Positions 1-8,426 of a DNA stretch of 64,000 nt are shown piece by piece. Source of the DNA: TWA4 sp034086685 (GTDB lineage Bacteria; Bacillota; Clostridia; Lachnospirales; Lachnospiraceae); NCBI GenBank assembly GCA_034086685.1, contig JAXDZY010000133.1, positions 19,472 through 83,471 of the forward strand. The letters run 5' to 3'. Made by a program: the position numbers and the translations under genes. The notes below the pieces were generated by a model, which was not told the DNA's origin, made no database searches, and saw only the letters and a program-made list of their open reading frames with translations. How positions within the stretch are numbered: position 1 is the stretch's first letter; every line of letters begins with the position of its first letter.

Positions 1-1186
1 GCATATTGGACGGATTGGTCAGTTCAATCATGGTTCCGTCCGTCTTATGAATATGATATACAACACCTGGTGCCGTAGTAACCAGATCCAGATTATACTC
101 TCTCTCCAGACGCTCCTGAATAATCTCCAGGTGCAGAAGACCAAGAAAACCGCATCGGACTCCGAATCCCAGTGCGATGGAGGTCTCCGGCTCAAAAAAC
201 AGAGAAGCATCATTCAGCTGAAGTTTTTCCAGTGCATCACGCAGATCATTATATCGTGCTCCATCTGACGGATAAATACCGCAATACACCATGGAAGTTA
301 CTTTTTTGTAACCCGGCAGAGGTTCTGCACAGGGATTTTTACTGTTGGTAACCGTATCACCGACACGGGTATCTTTAACATTCTTGATACTTGCAGTAAT
401 ATATCCTACCATACCGGCACTCAGTTCATCACAGGGTACAAACTGACCTGCTCCAAACCAGCCCACTTCCACTGTCTCAAACTCGGCACCGGTTGCCATC
501 ATACGGATGGGCGTACCTTTTTTCACTGTTCCGTCCACAATCCTGCAAAAAACAATAACTCCCTTGTAGGAATCGTACAGGGAATCAAAAATCAATGCCT
601 GAAGAGGTGCATCCGGATCTCCATTGGGTGCGGGAATATGATGAACAATCGCTTCCAGAACATCCTCGATATTAATTCCCATTTTGGCAGAAATGCGCGG
701 TGCATCCTGAGCTTCAATGCCGATTACGTCTTCAATCTCATCAGCCACACGCTGAGGATCCGCACTGGGCAGATCAATCTTGTTAATAACCGGAAAAACC
801 TCCAGATCATGATCCAGTGCCAGATAAACATTGGCCAGTGTCTGAGCCTCAATTCCCTGTGCAGCATCCACCACAAGGATTGCACCGTCACATGCAGCCA
901 GACTTCTGGATACTTCGTAATTGAAATCCACATGTCCGGGTGTGTCAATTAAATTAAAAATATATTCTTCCCCGTCTTTCGCTCTGTATATAGTACGAAC
1001 AGCCTGGGATTTAATGGTAATACCACGTTCCCTCTCCAGATCCATGTTATCCAGCACCTGATTCTGCATCTCTCTGCTGGTTAAAAGACCGGTTTTTTCA
1101 ATAATACGGTCTGCCAGAGTGGATTTTCCATGATCAATATGGGCAATTATACTGAAATTACGTATTTTACTCTGATCAACAGCCAT
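1..1186 (-). CDS. lepA: Elongation factor 4 (LepA), C-terminal part missing at window edge
   Basis: Translation GTPase that binds stalled or mis-translocated ribosomes and promotes back-translocation. The gene reads leftward and runs off the window, so about 395 N-terminal codons are present and there is no stop codon here. From the ATG at 1186 the protein starts MAVDQSKIRNFSIIAHIDHG. The P-loop AHIDHGKST is at about residues 15-23, followed by RERGITI (switch I), DTPGH (G3) and NKIDLPSADP (G4). Later segments such as GFGVRCGFLGLLHLEI are typical of LepA domain III. It lies about 107 bp downstream of spoIIP, a usual clostridial neighbour. An AGGAGG Shine-Dalgarno (SD) site sits just upstream of the ATG. 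Confidence 0.95.
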   Translation of the reverse strand, partial: MAVDQSKIRNFSIIAHIDHGKSTLADRIIEKTGLLTSREMQNQVLDNMDLERERGITIKSQAVRTIYRAKDGEEYIFNLIDTPGHVDFNYEVSRSLAACDGAILVVDAAQGIEAQTLANVYLALDHDLEVFPVINKIDLPSADPQRVADEIEDVIGIEAQDAPRISAKMGINIEDVLEAIVHHIPAPNGDPDAPLQALIFDSLYDSYKGVIVFCRIVDGTVKKGTPIRMMATGAEFETVEVGWFGAGQFVPCDELSAGMVGYITASIKNVKDTRVGDTVTNSKNPCAEPLPGYKKVTSMVYCGIYPSDGARYNDLRDALEKLQLNDASLFFEPETSIALGFGVRCGFLGLLHLEIIQERLEREYNLDLVTTAPGVVYHIHKTDGTMIELTNPSNM

Positions 1187-1216
1187 TTCCTATACCTCCT
1201 GATTCAGTCGCAAACA

Positions 1217-1246
1217 AGTATATCATAGAAATCAAGGGAACCGCAA
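1217..1246 (-). promoter_or_regulatory. Probable sigma-A promoter of lepA
   Basis: On the minus strand TTGCGG (1246-1241) and TATACT (1222-1217) are separated by 18 bp. The -10 has an extended TG one base upstream (TGATATACT). The spacing to the lepA start is about 30 bp. The -35 matches only at TTG, so this is a moderate prediction. Confidence 0.45.
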
Positions 1247-1292
1247 GCAGTATTTCGAATCAGAACTGATTTTGAAATTTCAGATTTTTACT

Positions 1293-2525
1293 TTACTGTA
1301 AAACACAATGAATAATTTGTGCAAGCGGCTCCATGGCATTGATTTCCTCCTGCAGAGTATTGGTCTCCGCACCTACTTCGATCAAAGTATATCGCTCCGC
1401 CAGATCCATATTGTACCGATAAGCCTTCAGATAATTCTTCCTGGCAAATCCCGGGTAAAGCTGCTCTGCCGCCAGTTTCATCTGCAGGGAAAATGCCAGA
1501 TTGTCCTCCAGATTATCATTACTTCTGGATGTCAGAGGTCCACTGGTTGTCTGACTCATACCGTTAAAAAACATGATCTGAGCCGTGGGTTTTCCATCAA
1601 TTTCCGTAACCAGATGAGTATTTGGAGCCGAATCCCGGTGCATGTCTATCACCACCTGAATATCCGGATATTTTTCCATAAGCTCTTTTACCTTTTCCCT
1701 CCCTCTGGAATACGATGAATTGTATGGAAACACCGTTGTATCATGGTATACCCGGTATCCGTATTCCTCTTCCAGAATTTTTTTCAAAACCTCACCCACC
1801 CCTGTAATCAGCGTGTCCGGATCTTCTTTATCCGAATCTTTGAAATCTTCACTTCCATGGGTATGATAGATCAGTATCTGCGGACCTTCTGTATCCCGGT
1901 TAATAGACAGATCTTTTTTCAGAAATTTTTCCAGATCCAGCTGTGAAGGGTAAATCGTCGTACTGCTGTGAATCTGATAAAACCTGTCTGTAACAAAATC
2001 AAAATCCGTCAGCTGATCCCAGCTGTACTGAAGCTGATTTTCTGCCACAGCTGTCTGAATATATTCCGAAAATGACATTTCGCCTGCTTTTGCTGCTTTT
2101 TTTGTATCCGCATCGTCTTTTTTCTCTTCTTCCTCCCCTTTCTCTACATCCGCAACACTGCTGTTTTTATTTTTTTCTCCATTACCTTCGTTCACCTGCT
2201 TTGCTTCTGTCGGATTCTCTTCTGTTTCACGTTCTTTCTTCTTCCATGATTCATTTTCCATCTGCACAGCATAGGCCTGCTGTTCTGCTTCGATCAGCCG
2301 TTCCTCCTCTTCAGCTTTCTTTTCAAATGCAATGCCGGGAGAACGCCAGGTCAGAAAATCTTTCAGCCGCTGCAGGCTGAAATCCCCTGCCCATTCTGAT
2401 ACCGATTCTTTTATATGTAACCGGACCGGAGTATATTTCCAGCCCGCTGCCAGCACACACATGGAAAACAGCACTGCCAGCCAAAGTGTACTTTTTCTCA
2501 TTTTATGCATCGCCCACCTTTTCAT
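1293..2525 (-). CDS. spoIIP: Stage II sporulation protein P (SpoIIP), peptidoglycan amidase/endopeptidase
   Basis: Septal wall hydrolase that works with SpoIID and SpoIIM to thin the polar septum and drive engulfment. The 410-aa protein has an N-terminal membrane anchor (about residues 10-28, hydrophobic after MRKSTLW) and a Lys/Glu-rich linker of roughly 100 residues. The C-terminal amidase domain carries ILIYHTHGSEDF, VVIDMHRDSAPN and LIEVGAETNTLQEE, the zinc-ligand blocks of the SpoIIP family. The gene is 6 bp downstream of gpr and is probably co-transcribed. The start is uncertain: in-frame ATGs also exist at 2510 and 2501, and the AAAGGTGG upstream of 2501 fits at least as well as anything near 2525. 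Confidence 0.9.
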   Translation of the reverse strand: MKRWAMHKMRKSTLWLAVLFSMCVLAAGWKYTPVRLHIKESVSEWAGDFSLQRLKDFLTWRSPGIAFEKKAEEEERLIEAEQQAYAVQMENESWKKKERETEENPTEAKQVNEGNGEKNKNSSVADVEKGEEEEKKDDADTKKAAKAGEMSFSEYIQTAVAENQLQYSWDQLTDFDFVTDRFYQIHSSTTIYPSQLDLEKFLKKDLSINRDTEGPQILIYHTHGSEDFKDSDKEDPDTLITGVGEVLKKILEEEYGYRVYHDTTVFPYNSSYSRGREKVKELMEKYPDIQVVIDMHRDSAPNTHLVTEIDGKPTAQIMFFNGMSQTTSGPLTSRSNDNLEDNLAFSLQMKLAAEQLYPGFARKNYLKAYRYNMDLAERYTLIEVGAETNTLQEEINAMEPLAQIIHCVLQ

Positions 2526-2531
2526 ATTACT

Positions 2532-3503
2532 TTATGCCTGCGAACCGGAATTCATGCCGGCAACTGCCCGATTAATTGCTTCAGATAAAGTAAATGACAA
2601 TCTTTTTTCCATTTCATCCACATCTTTCACCGTAACATACAGAGGTCGTGCCTTTCTTTCCAGAAGTTCCCTGAACAGATCATACTGCTCCTGTCTGCTC
2701 AGCTGCCCCAGAAAGCCTGCCTCCTTTTCCTGTTTCTCCTGACGAAGTGCATTTCGAATGGCATCAATCGTTTCATATATTATGGACGCTGCCTCTACAA
2801 CCATGGGAATTCCAATAGCAATTACCGGTATACCCATCACAGACGGACTGATTTCCTGTCTGCAGTTTCCAATACCGGAACCAGGAGATATCCCTGTATC
2901 TGTTAATTGAATGGTTGTCCCCAGACGGGTGACACTGCGCGCTGCCAGCGCATCCACTACAATCAGAACATCCGGCTTAAATTTACTGATTACACCGGAA
3001 AGAATCCCTGCTGTTTCCAGTCCTGTCTGTGCCATCACTCCAGGTACAATTGCACAGACTTCAACATTGACAGAAGACTGACCAAAATGCCTGTTAACCG
3101 ACACATGGCTGATGGTATCCGGCCCCAGCGCATCCGGAGACGCTGTCTGATTTCCCAATCCTGCCACCAGAATCGTTTTTACATTTCCAGGCAGCATTTC
3201 TTTTATCCAGAAAGCCACCTCATCCACAGCTTCCTGGTGAATCCCACCGTCATTTTCTTTCAGGCCATCCGAATAAATAGTCACATAATTCCCTGTCTGC
3301 CGATTCAGCTGCCTGGCCTGTTCCTGAGTTTCAATCCTGATTTCCGTAACCAGAAGACCATTTTTTTCATATTCCCGAACAGGAAGGATATCTTTCTGCA
3401 GAGTTTCTCCACATTTTTCCTCCTGCAGATCAGCCTGCAGTTCAGCTGATTCCAGAATCAGATCGCTCCTTACATAAGACCACAAATCATTCCAGATATT
3501 CAT
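2532..3503 (-). CDS. gpr: Germination protease GPR (SASP-degrading endopeptidase)
   Basis: Atypical aspartate-type protease made in the forespore as a zymogen. It degrades small acid-soluble spore proteins at germination. The 323-aa length matches the family. Signature blocks are visible: VAGLGNQTASPDALGP and IVVDALAARSVTRLGTTIQ, which hold the two conserved acidic residues of GPR, plus TGISPGSGIGN. The N-terminal stretch (about residues 1-15) would be the propeptide removed on activation. It is first in the gpr-spoIIP pair. The ATG at 3503 has GAGGAA about 8 nt upstream. It is good evidence that the organism forms endospores. Confidence 0.95.
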   Translation of the reverse strand: MNIWNDLWSYVRSDLILESAELQADLQEEKCGETLQKDILPVREYEKNGLLVTEIRIETQEQARQLNRQTGNYVTIYSDGLKENDGGIHQEAVDEVAFWIKEMLPGNVKTILVAGLGNQTASPDALGPDTISHVSVNRHFGQSSVNVEVCAIVPGVMAQTGLETAGILSGVISKFKPDVLIVVDALAARSVTRLGTTIQLTDTGISPGSGIGNCRQEISPSVMGIPVIAIGIPMVVEAASIIYETIDAIRNALRQEKQEKEAGFLGQLSRQEQYDLFRELLERKARPLYVTVKDVDEMEKRLSFTLSEAINRAVAGMNSGSQA

Positions 3504-3593
3504 GTTTTATATTCCTCATACTTTCAAAAAAACAATTGGCGCATAAACTTCAAATTCAAGAATTATTTTCTTCCCTTTTTCTTAAAATATGTA

Positions 3594-3622
3594 TTGACAA
3601 AAGAATAAGAATCCGATAAACT
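3594..3622 (+). promoter_or_regulatory. Probable sigma-A promoter of rpsT
   Basis: A perfect TTGACA (3594-3599) is followed by exactly 17 bp and TAAACT (3617-3622, four of six matches to TATAAT). Transcription would begin near 3630, giving a leader of about 80 nt before the rpsT start. Confidence 0.65.
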
Positions 3623-3708
3623 ACATAAGTATGTTAATGAGAAGATTACACATATCCTGTATTCTTCTGGTTGATACACTTAAAATCATATGATGGGAGG
3701 TGTCCAGA

Positions 3709-3972
3709 TTGGCTAATATCAAATCTGCAAAGAAGAGAGTTTTAGTTAGCAGAAGAAACGCTGAAAGAAACAAAGCAATCCGTTCAGGTGTTAAGACTGC
3801 TATCAAGAAGGTAGATGCTGCTGTTGCTGCAGGCAATAAAGAGGCTGCTCAGGCTGCATTAATCAACGCTACTTCCGTTATTGACAAAGCCTGCACTAAG
3901 GGTGTATACCACAAAAACAATGCATCCAGAAAAGTATCCAGACTTGCTAAAGCTGTTAACGGTATCGCTTAA
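3709..3972 (+). CDS. rpsT: 30S ribosomal protein S20
   Basis: Primary 16S rRNA-binding protein of the small subunit. The 87-aa basic product reads MANIKSAKKRVLVSRRNAER, a standard S20 N terminus, with the Ala-rich helical middle (VDAAVAAGNKEAAQAAL) and a C-terminal segment ending RLAKAVNGIA. The start is a TTG at 3709, placed 8 nt after GGGAGG (3695-3700). An in-frame GTG at 3700 overlaps that SD and would add three residues not seen in the family, so I reject it. Monocistronic, between its own promoter and terminator. Confidence 0.96.
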   Translation: MANIKSAKKRVLVSRRNAERNKAIRSGVKTAIKKVDAAVAAGNKEAAQAALINATSVIDKACTKGVYHKNNASRKVSRLAKAVNGIA

Positions 3973-4021
3973 TTTCATAGCGAATGCATAACATCGGCTT
4001 ATCATAAGTGATGTTAAACAT

Positions 4022-4055
4022 AAAAAAACCTGTCTATACTGTGACAGGTTTTTTT
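4022..4055. terminator. Bidirectional intrinsic terminator between rpsT and the yfcE-like gene
   Basis: The hairpin has arms AAAAAACCTGTC and GACAGGTTTTTT around an 8-nt loop, with seven A on the left and seven T on the right. It can end rpsT (plus) and the convergent phosphodiesterase gene (minus). Confidence 0.9.
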
Positions 4056-4094
4056 ATGTTTCAATATCTTTTCATTGCGGCAAATATTAACTGA

Positions 4095-4646
4095 CTACTT
4101 TTCGGGAAGTCCGCAGGACATGATTTCTTCTCCCTCCAGATTGCGAATGGAGAATCTGCAGTCCTCATAAATCATATAGCTGTGTTGATTACCGTTTTTC
4201 GGAATAGATACAGAACCGGGATTAATGTACATATATTCCTCAAAGTTCTCCATAGCCTGAATATGCGTATGACCATGAATCAGCAGATCTCCCTTTTTCA
4301 GCATAGGAAGATGTTCTTTATTATATACATGACCATGTGTGATAAAAAACATCCGTCCTGCTTCAAACATTATCAGATAGTCTGCCAGAACCGGAAATTC
4401 CAGAACCATCTGGTCAACTTCTGCTTCACAATTACCGCGTACACATAACAATTCCTCTTTAATACCATTCAGCATGGAAATAACCTGTTTTGGTGCATAT
4501 TCCTCCGGAAGATCATTTCGGGGACCATGATAGAGCAGATCCCCCAGTAAAATAAGTTTTTCCGGTTTTTCAGCCTGATGTCTCTCCAGAAGTTTTCTGC
4601 AGTAATATGCAGAACCGTGTATGTCTGATGCGAACATAATCTTCAT
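4095..4646 (-). CDS. yfcE: YfcE-type metallophosphoesterase (phosphodiesterase)
   Basis: Small calcineurin-like phosphoesterase of the YfcE/MJ0936 family. Family members hydrolyse simple phosphodiesters with Mn2+, and the physiological substrate is unknown. The 183-aa protein carries the metal-ligand motifs in order: FASDIHGS (about residues 5-12), LGDLLYHGPRNDLP (34-47), RGNCEAEVDQM, ITHGHVY and IHGHTHIQ, followed by NPGSVSIPKNGNQ. This resembles E. coli YfcE closely. The ATG at 4646 has a GGGAGG-type SD. It starts 16 bp after the threonine aldolase stop, so the two probably share a transcript. Confidence 0.88.
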   Translation of the reverse strand: MKIMFASDIHGSAYYCRKLLERHQAEKPEKLILLGDLLYHGPRNDLPEEYAPKQVISMLNGIKEELLCVRGNCEAEVDQMVLEFPVLADYLIMFEAGRMFFITHGHVYNKEHLPMLKKGDLLIHGHTHIQAMENFEEYMYINPGSVSIPKNGNQHSYMIYEDCRFSIRNLEGEEIMSCGLPEK

Positions 4647-4662
4647 ATCTCAAACCTCCCCG

Positions 4663-5685
4663 TTATTTATTACGAATTGCATCTGCCAGTTTCTGAACCT
4701 GCTCCTCCCGGGTAGCCCAGGAAGTAACAAAACGGACAATCTGATGATTATCATCTGCCGGCTCCAGTATCTCAAAAACAAACTCTTTCTGAAGACGCAC
4801 AATTGTTTCATTATCCATCACCGGGAAAATCTGATTAGAGACCGGCCGTGACAAAAAGGGATAACCTGCTGCTGCACAGGCCTCTTTAATCCGCTCTGCC
4901 ATCTCGTTGGCATGCTCTGCCAGCTGGAAATACAGACGATCCCGGAACAGTGTTTCAAACTGCATTCCCAATATGAATCCTTTTGCATTCATGGCTCCTT
5001 TATGTTTCATATAATAGCGGAAATCTTTCTGGATCAGGCTGTTGGAAATGACAACCGCCTCCCCAGACATGGCCCCATTCTTTGTTCCGCCAATCGTAAA
5101 CACATCTGTCAGCCACGCCAGATCCCTCAATGTAAGATCGTTGGCGGTACTGGTCAGTGCAGCCCCGAGTCTGGCACCATCCAGGAACAGCAGCAAACCA
5201 TATTCATTGCAGATTTCTCGAATACCGGTCAGTTCCTGTTTTGTATATACAGAACCGATTTCAGTACTGTCAGAAACATACACAGCTGCCGGATGAACCA
5301 TATGTTCCGTCGTATTCGTCTGAACAGCTTCCCGAATATCCTCAGGAGTCAGTTTTCCATCTTCTCCGGGCATCTCCAGAATCTTATGCCCGCAGCCTTC
5401 AACAGCACCTGTTTCATGTGTATTAATATGTGAACGTTCCGTTGCAATTACTGCATCAAAAGGACGCAGCATAGCAGATAATACTGTCAGATTGGTCTGT
5501 GTTCCTCCATTCAGAAAATGAATATCCACATCCAGATTACCGATATATGAGCGGATCAGATCGGAAGCTGCTTTACAATGGCGGTCTTTTCCATATCCCT
5601 CATTCTGTTCATAGCAATTCTCCGCCAGATTCTTAAGAATCAACGGATGTGCACATTCACTGTAATCATTTGCAAAACTGATCAT
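4663..5685 (-). CDS. Low-specificity threonine aldolase (PLP-dependent)
   Basis: Fold-type I PLP enzyme splitting L-threonine or L-allo-threonine to glycine and acetaldehyde. The 340-aa protein has the conserved NDYSECAHP start, the substrate/PLP block ERSHINTHETGAVEGCGHKI, LFLDGARLGAAL, and the Schiff-base lysine in TIGGTKNGAM. I place the start at the ATG at 5685 because AAGGAG lies 11 nt upstream. A longer frame beginning MMDKGVRNK would have that SD inside the coding region. It is first gene of a pair with the yfcE-like gene. Beta-eliminating lyase relatives share the fold but not this motif set. Confidence 0.88.
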   Translation of the reverse strand: MISFANDYSECAHPLILKNLAENCYEQNEGYGKDRHCKAASDLIRSYIGNLDVDIHFLNGGTQTNLTVLSAMLRPFDAVIATERSHINTHETGAVEGCGHKILEMPGEDGKLTPEDIREAVQTNTTEHMVHPAAVYVSDSTEIGSVYTKQELTGIREICNEYGLLLFLDGARLGAALTSTANDLTLRDLAWLTDVFTIGGTKNGAMSGEAVVISNSLIQKDFRYYMKHKGAMNAKGFILGMQFETLFRDRLYFQLAEHANEMAERIKEACAAAGYPFLSRPVSNQIFPVMDNETIVRLQKEFVFEILEPADDNHQIVRFVTSWATREEQVQKLADAIRNK

Positions 5686-5768
5686 TTTATTTCGAACTCC
5701 TTTATCCATCAATATTCCATAGTAAATACAGGGAAAGCGATCTTTCCCATACCTTTCAAGCTGTTTTA

Positions 5769-5797
5769 ACTATATCTTTTCATGCACAAAAAGTCAA
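5769..5797 (-). promoter_or_regulatory. Probable promoter of the threonine aldolase gene
   Basis: On the minus strand TTGACT (5797-5792) and TATAGT (5774-5769) are separated by 17 bp, five of six matches each. It lies about 85 bp upstream of the chosen start. Confidence 0.6.
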
Positions 5798-5881
5798 CTT
5801 CTATTCTTTTTCCTTCCTGTTCCATTCTGCATCTCTTTCTTTTTCCATCTTTTTCCACTTTCCGTTTTTCTTCCATATAAG

Positions 5882-5910
5882 TTGATTTTTCCATAGTTTG
5901 GTGATAAGAT
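5882..5910 (+). promoter_or_regulatory. Probable promoter of pncB-holA
   Basis: TTGATT (5882-5887), 17 bp, TAAGAT (5905-5910). It is about 60 bp upstream of the pncB ATG and divergent from the threonine aldolase promoter. Confidence 0.6.
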
Positions 5911-5972
5911 TAGCATAATTAATTCCGTATGTACATTGTTACAAAACGAAAGCAGAAAAGAGAGGACTTTTT

Positions 5973-7433
5973 ATGAATATTGAGGGCAACAAAAGAAACC
6001 TGTCCATGCTGATGGATTTTTACGAACTTACCATGGCCAACGGCTATTACTTAAAAGGTTTCAAAGACAAATGGGTCGTTTTCGATATGTTTTATCGCAG
6101 CAATCCCGACAACGGCGGCTTTGTCATCAGCGCCGGACTGGAACAGTTTATTGATTACATCGAAGATCTCAAGTTCACAGAGGAAGATATTGCCTATCTG
6201 CGTTCCAGGGAGATGTTTGATGAAGGATTCCTGGATTATCTGAGTAATTTCCATTTCCGTGGAACCATTGAAGCAGTGCCGGAAGGAACTATTGTATATC
6301 CGTACATGCCGCTTGTTACAGTCACTGCACCCGTCATTGATGCACAGCTCATCGAAACCATGCTCCTTCTTACACTGAACCATCAGTCTCTGATTGCCAC
6401 CAAAGCCAACCGCATCTGCAGACAGGCAGGTGAAAGTGTTGTCATGGAATTCGGCGCCCGCCGTGCCCAGGGACCTGATGCTGCTATTCTGGGCGCAAGA
6501 GCCTGTTACATCGGCGGTGCCGGTGCAACCGCAACAGTAGCAGCAGATCAGTTATACGGCATCAAAGCAGTTGGTACCATGGCCCATTCCTGGGTACAGT
6601 TTTTTGATTCCGAATATGAAGCGTTCAAAGCATATGCGGAAATATATCCCACCGACTGTACGCTTCTCATTGACACTTATGACATTATGAACAGCGGCAT
6701 CATCAATGCCGTCCGCGTTGCCAAAGAAGTACTGGAACCTGCCGGTTATCGGCTGAAGGGTGTCCGAATTGACAGCGGAGATCTGGCTTATTTTTCAAAA
6801 AAACTGCGTATATATCTGGATCAGCACGGATGTGAAGACTGCAATATCGTTGTTTCCAACAGTATTGATGAATGGCTGATTTCCTCCCTGAACCAACAGG
6901 GTGCACGTATTAACTCCTACGGTGTAGGTGAACGAATGATTACCGCAAAATCCGACCCTGTTTTCGGCGGAGTATATAAACTGGCAGCAGTCTGCCAGGA
7001 AGACGGCAGTTACATTCCCCGGATCAAAATCTCCGAGAATCCGGAAAAGATTACAAATCCAGGCAAAAAGATTTTATGGCGCATTTATGATAATGACACT
7101 AATCACGGCATCTGTGACGTTCTTACTCTGGATGACGAAGTAATCACAGACGGAGAGCCTTTTGATGTCAAGTATCCTACAAAACCCTGGAAGGATATTA
7201 CTTTGACCAATTTCCATGCAGAAAAACTTCAGGTAACTATTTTTGATAAAGGTAAGCTGGTTTATAAAAAGCCTTCCCTGAATGAAATCCGTGACTACGT
7301 TCAGAAACAGCTGCATGATACCGTCTGGATTGAGGAACAGCGTCTGCAAAATCCTCATATTCACTATACAGATCTTTCTGTTAAATTATATCAGTTAAAA
7401 GAACAGCTTCTGGAGAACAATCATAAATCATGA
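5973..7433 (+). CDS. pncB: Nicotinate phosphoribosyltransferase
   Basis: Converts nicotinate and PRPP, with ATP hydrolysis, to nicotinate mononucleotide in the Preiss-Handler NAD salvage route. The 486-aa length suits the longer Firmicutes form. Typical segments are LMDFYELTMANGYY near the N terminus, FGARRAQGPDAAILGARACY in the middle (active-site region with the conserved His replaced by the usual context further on at GTMAHSWVQFF), and VRIDSGDLAYFSKK. The ATG at 5973 follows GAGAGGA. It overlaps holA by 4 bp (ATGA), so holA is probably translationally coupled. Confidence 0.94.
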   Translation: MNIEGNKRNLSMLMDFYELTMANGYYLKGFKDKWVVFDMFYRSNPDNGGFVISAGLEQFIDYIEDLKFTEEDIAYLRSREMFDEGFLDYLSNFHFRGTIEAVPEGTIVYPYMPLVTVTAPVIDAQLIETMLLLTLNHQSLIATKANRICRQAGESVVMEFGARRAQGPDAAILGARACYIGGAGATATVAADQLYGIKAVGTMAHSWVQFFDSEYEAFKAYAEIYPTDCTLLIDTYDIMNSGIINAVRVAKEVLEPAGYRLKGVRIDSGDLAYFSKKLRIYLDQHGCEDCNIVVSNSIDEWLISSLNQQGARINSYGVGERMITAKSDPVFGGVYKLAAVCQEDGSYIPRIKISENPEKITNPGKKILWRIYDNDTNHGICDVLTLDDEVITDGEPFDVKYPTKPWKDITLTNFHAEKLQVTIFDKGKLVYKKPSLNEIRDYVQKQLHDTVWIEEQRLQNPHIHYTDLSVKLYQLKEQLLENNHKS

Positions 7434-8404
7434 AAGTGATCTCAAAAGACATTCAGAATCATCAATTTAAGCCTGTTTATCTGCTGTCTGGTGAGGAAAC
7501 CTACCTGACCAGACAGTTCAGTGAACGGCTGGCCGCTGCCATCACTGATGGAGATTCCATGAACGTTAATCGTTTTCAGGAAAAAAATCCGGATATCCGT
7601 GAAATCATCAGTCTGGCAGATACCATGCCTTTTTTCGCCGAATCGCGTCTGATCATCATTGAAAACAGCGGACTGTTCAAACGCGATTCCTCAGAGCTGG
7701 CAGATTACCTTCCTCAGATGCCGGAAACCACTCATATCATTTTCCGTGAAGATGACATTGACAAAAGAAACCGACTGTTCAAAAAGATCAAAGAAATCGG
7801 TTATTTTGCCGAGATGAAAAGGCAGACCGAAGCAGAACTTGAACGATGGATTCTTACGATTCTGAAAAAAGAGCATATTAATCTGACCCGCAGCACCATG
7901 AGCTATCTGCTGGAAACTATTGGCACGGATATGAATGTCATCCGGAATGAACTGGATAAAATCATCTCCTATCTGGGTGACAGAAAAGTTCTGGAGCCAC
8001 AGGACATTGATGCCATCTGTTCCAGACAGATCTCAGGACAGATTTTTGAAATGATTGATGCCATGTCATCCAAAAACCGTCAAAAAGCATTTCGTCTGTA
8101 CTATGATCTGATTGCATTAAAAGAACCTCCCATGCGCATTCTTTTTCTGATCACAAGACAATATCTGCAGTTATATCAGATTAAGGAAATGCAGCAAAAC
8201 GGACTTTCCGGTCAGGCGCTTGCTTCACAGGCCGGTCTCAGCTCCTACGCAGTACGAAAGGTTGCTCAGCGCGCTTCCCGTTTCGATAAAGAAGATCTGA
8301 AACATTGTATCGAAGAATGCGCTCTCATGGATGAACAGATCAAAACCGGACAGATTCGTGACTCCATTGCCGTGGAAATGCTGATCGCTGCCTTCAGTGC
8401 TTAA
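7430..8404 (+). CDS. holA: DNA polymerase III subunit delta
   Basis: Delta subunit of the clamp loader, which opens the beta sliding clamp. The 324-aa protein has the HolA pattern: PVYLLSGEETYLTRQF near the N terminus, the beta-binding region around IISLADTMPFFAESRLIII, and the C-terminal collar domain with LYQIKEMQQNGLSGQALA followed by helices. Its ATG lies inside the pncB stop region (ATGA overlap). The last codons form the left arm of a terminator hairpin. Confidence 0.92.
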   Translation: MKVISKDIQNHQFKPVYLLSGEETYLTRQFSERLAAAITDGDSMNVNRFQEKNPDIREIISLADTMPFFAESRLIIIENSGLFKRDSSELADYLPQMPETTHIIFREDDIDKRNRLFKKIKEIGYFAEMKRQTEAELERWILTILKKEHINLTRSTMSYLLETIGTDMNVIRNELDKIISYLGDRKVLEPQDIDAICSRQISGQIFEMIDAMSSKNRQKAFRLYYDLIALKEPPMRILFLITRQYLQLYQIKEMQQNGLSGQALASQAGLSSYAVRKVAQRASRFDKEDLKHCIEECALMDEQIKTGQIRDSIAVEMLIAAFSA

Positions 8405-8421
8405 TGTCTGAAGGCAGTTTT
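8388..8421 (+). terminator. Intrinsic terminator of pncB-holA
   Basis: CTGCCTTCAG (8388-8397) and CTGAAGGCAG (8408-8417) form a perfect 10-bp stem with a 10-nt loop containing the holA stop codon, followed by TTTT. Confidence 0.75.
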
Positions 8422-8426
8422 GCATA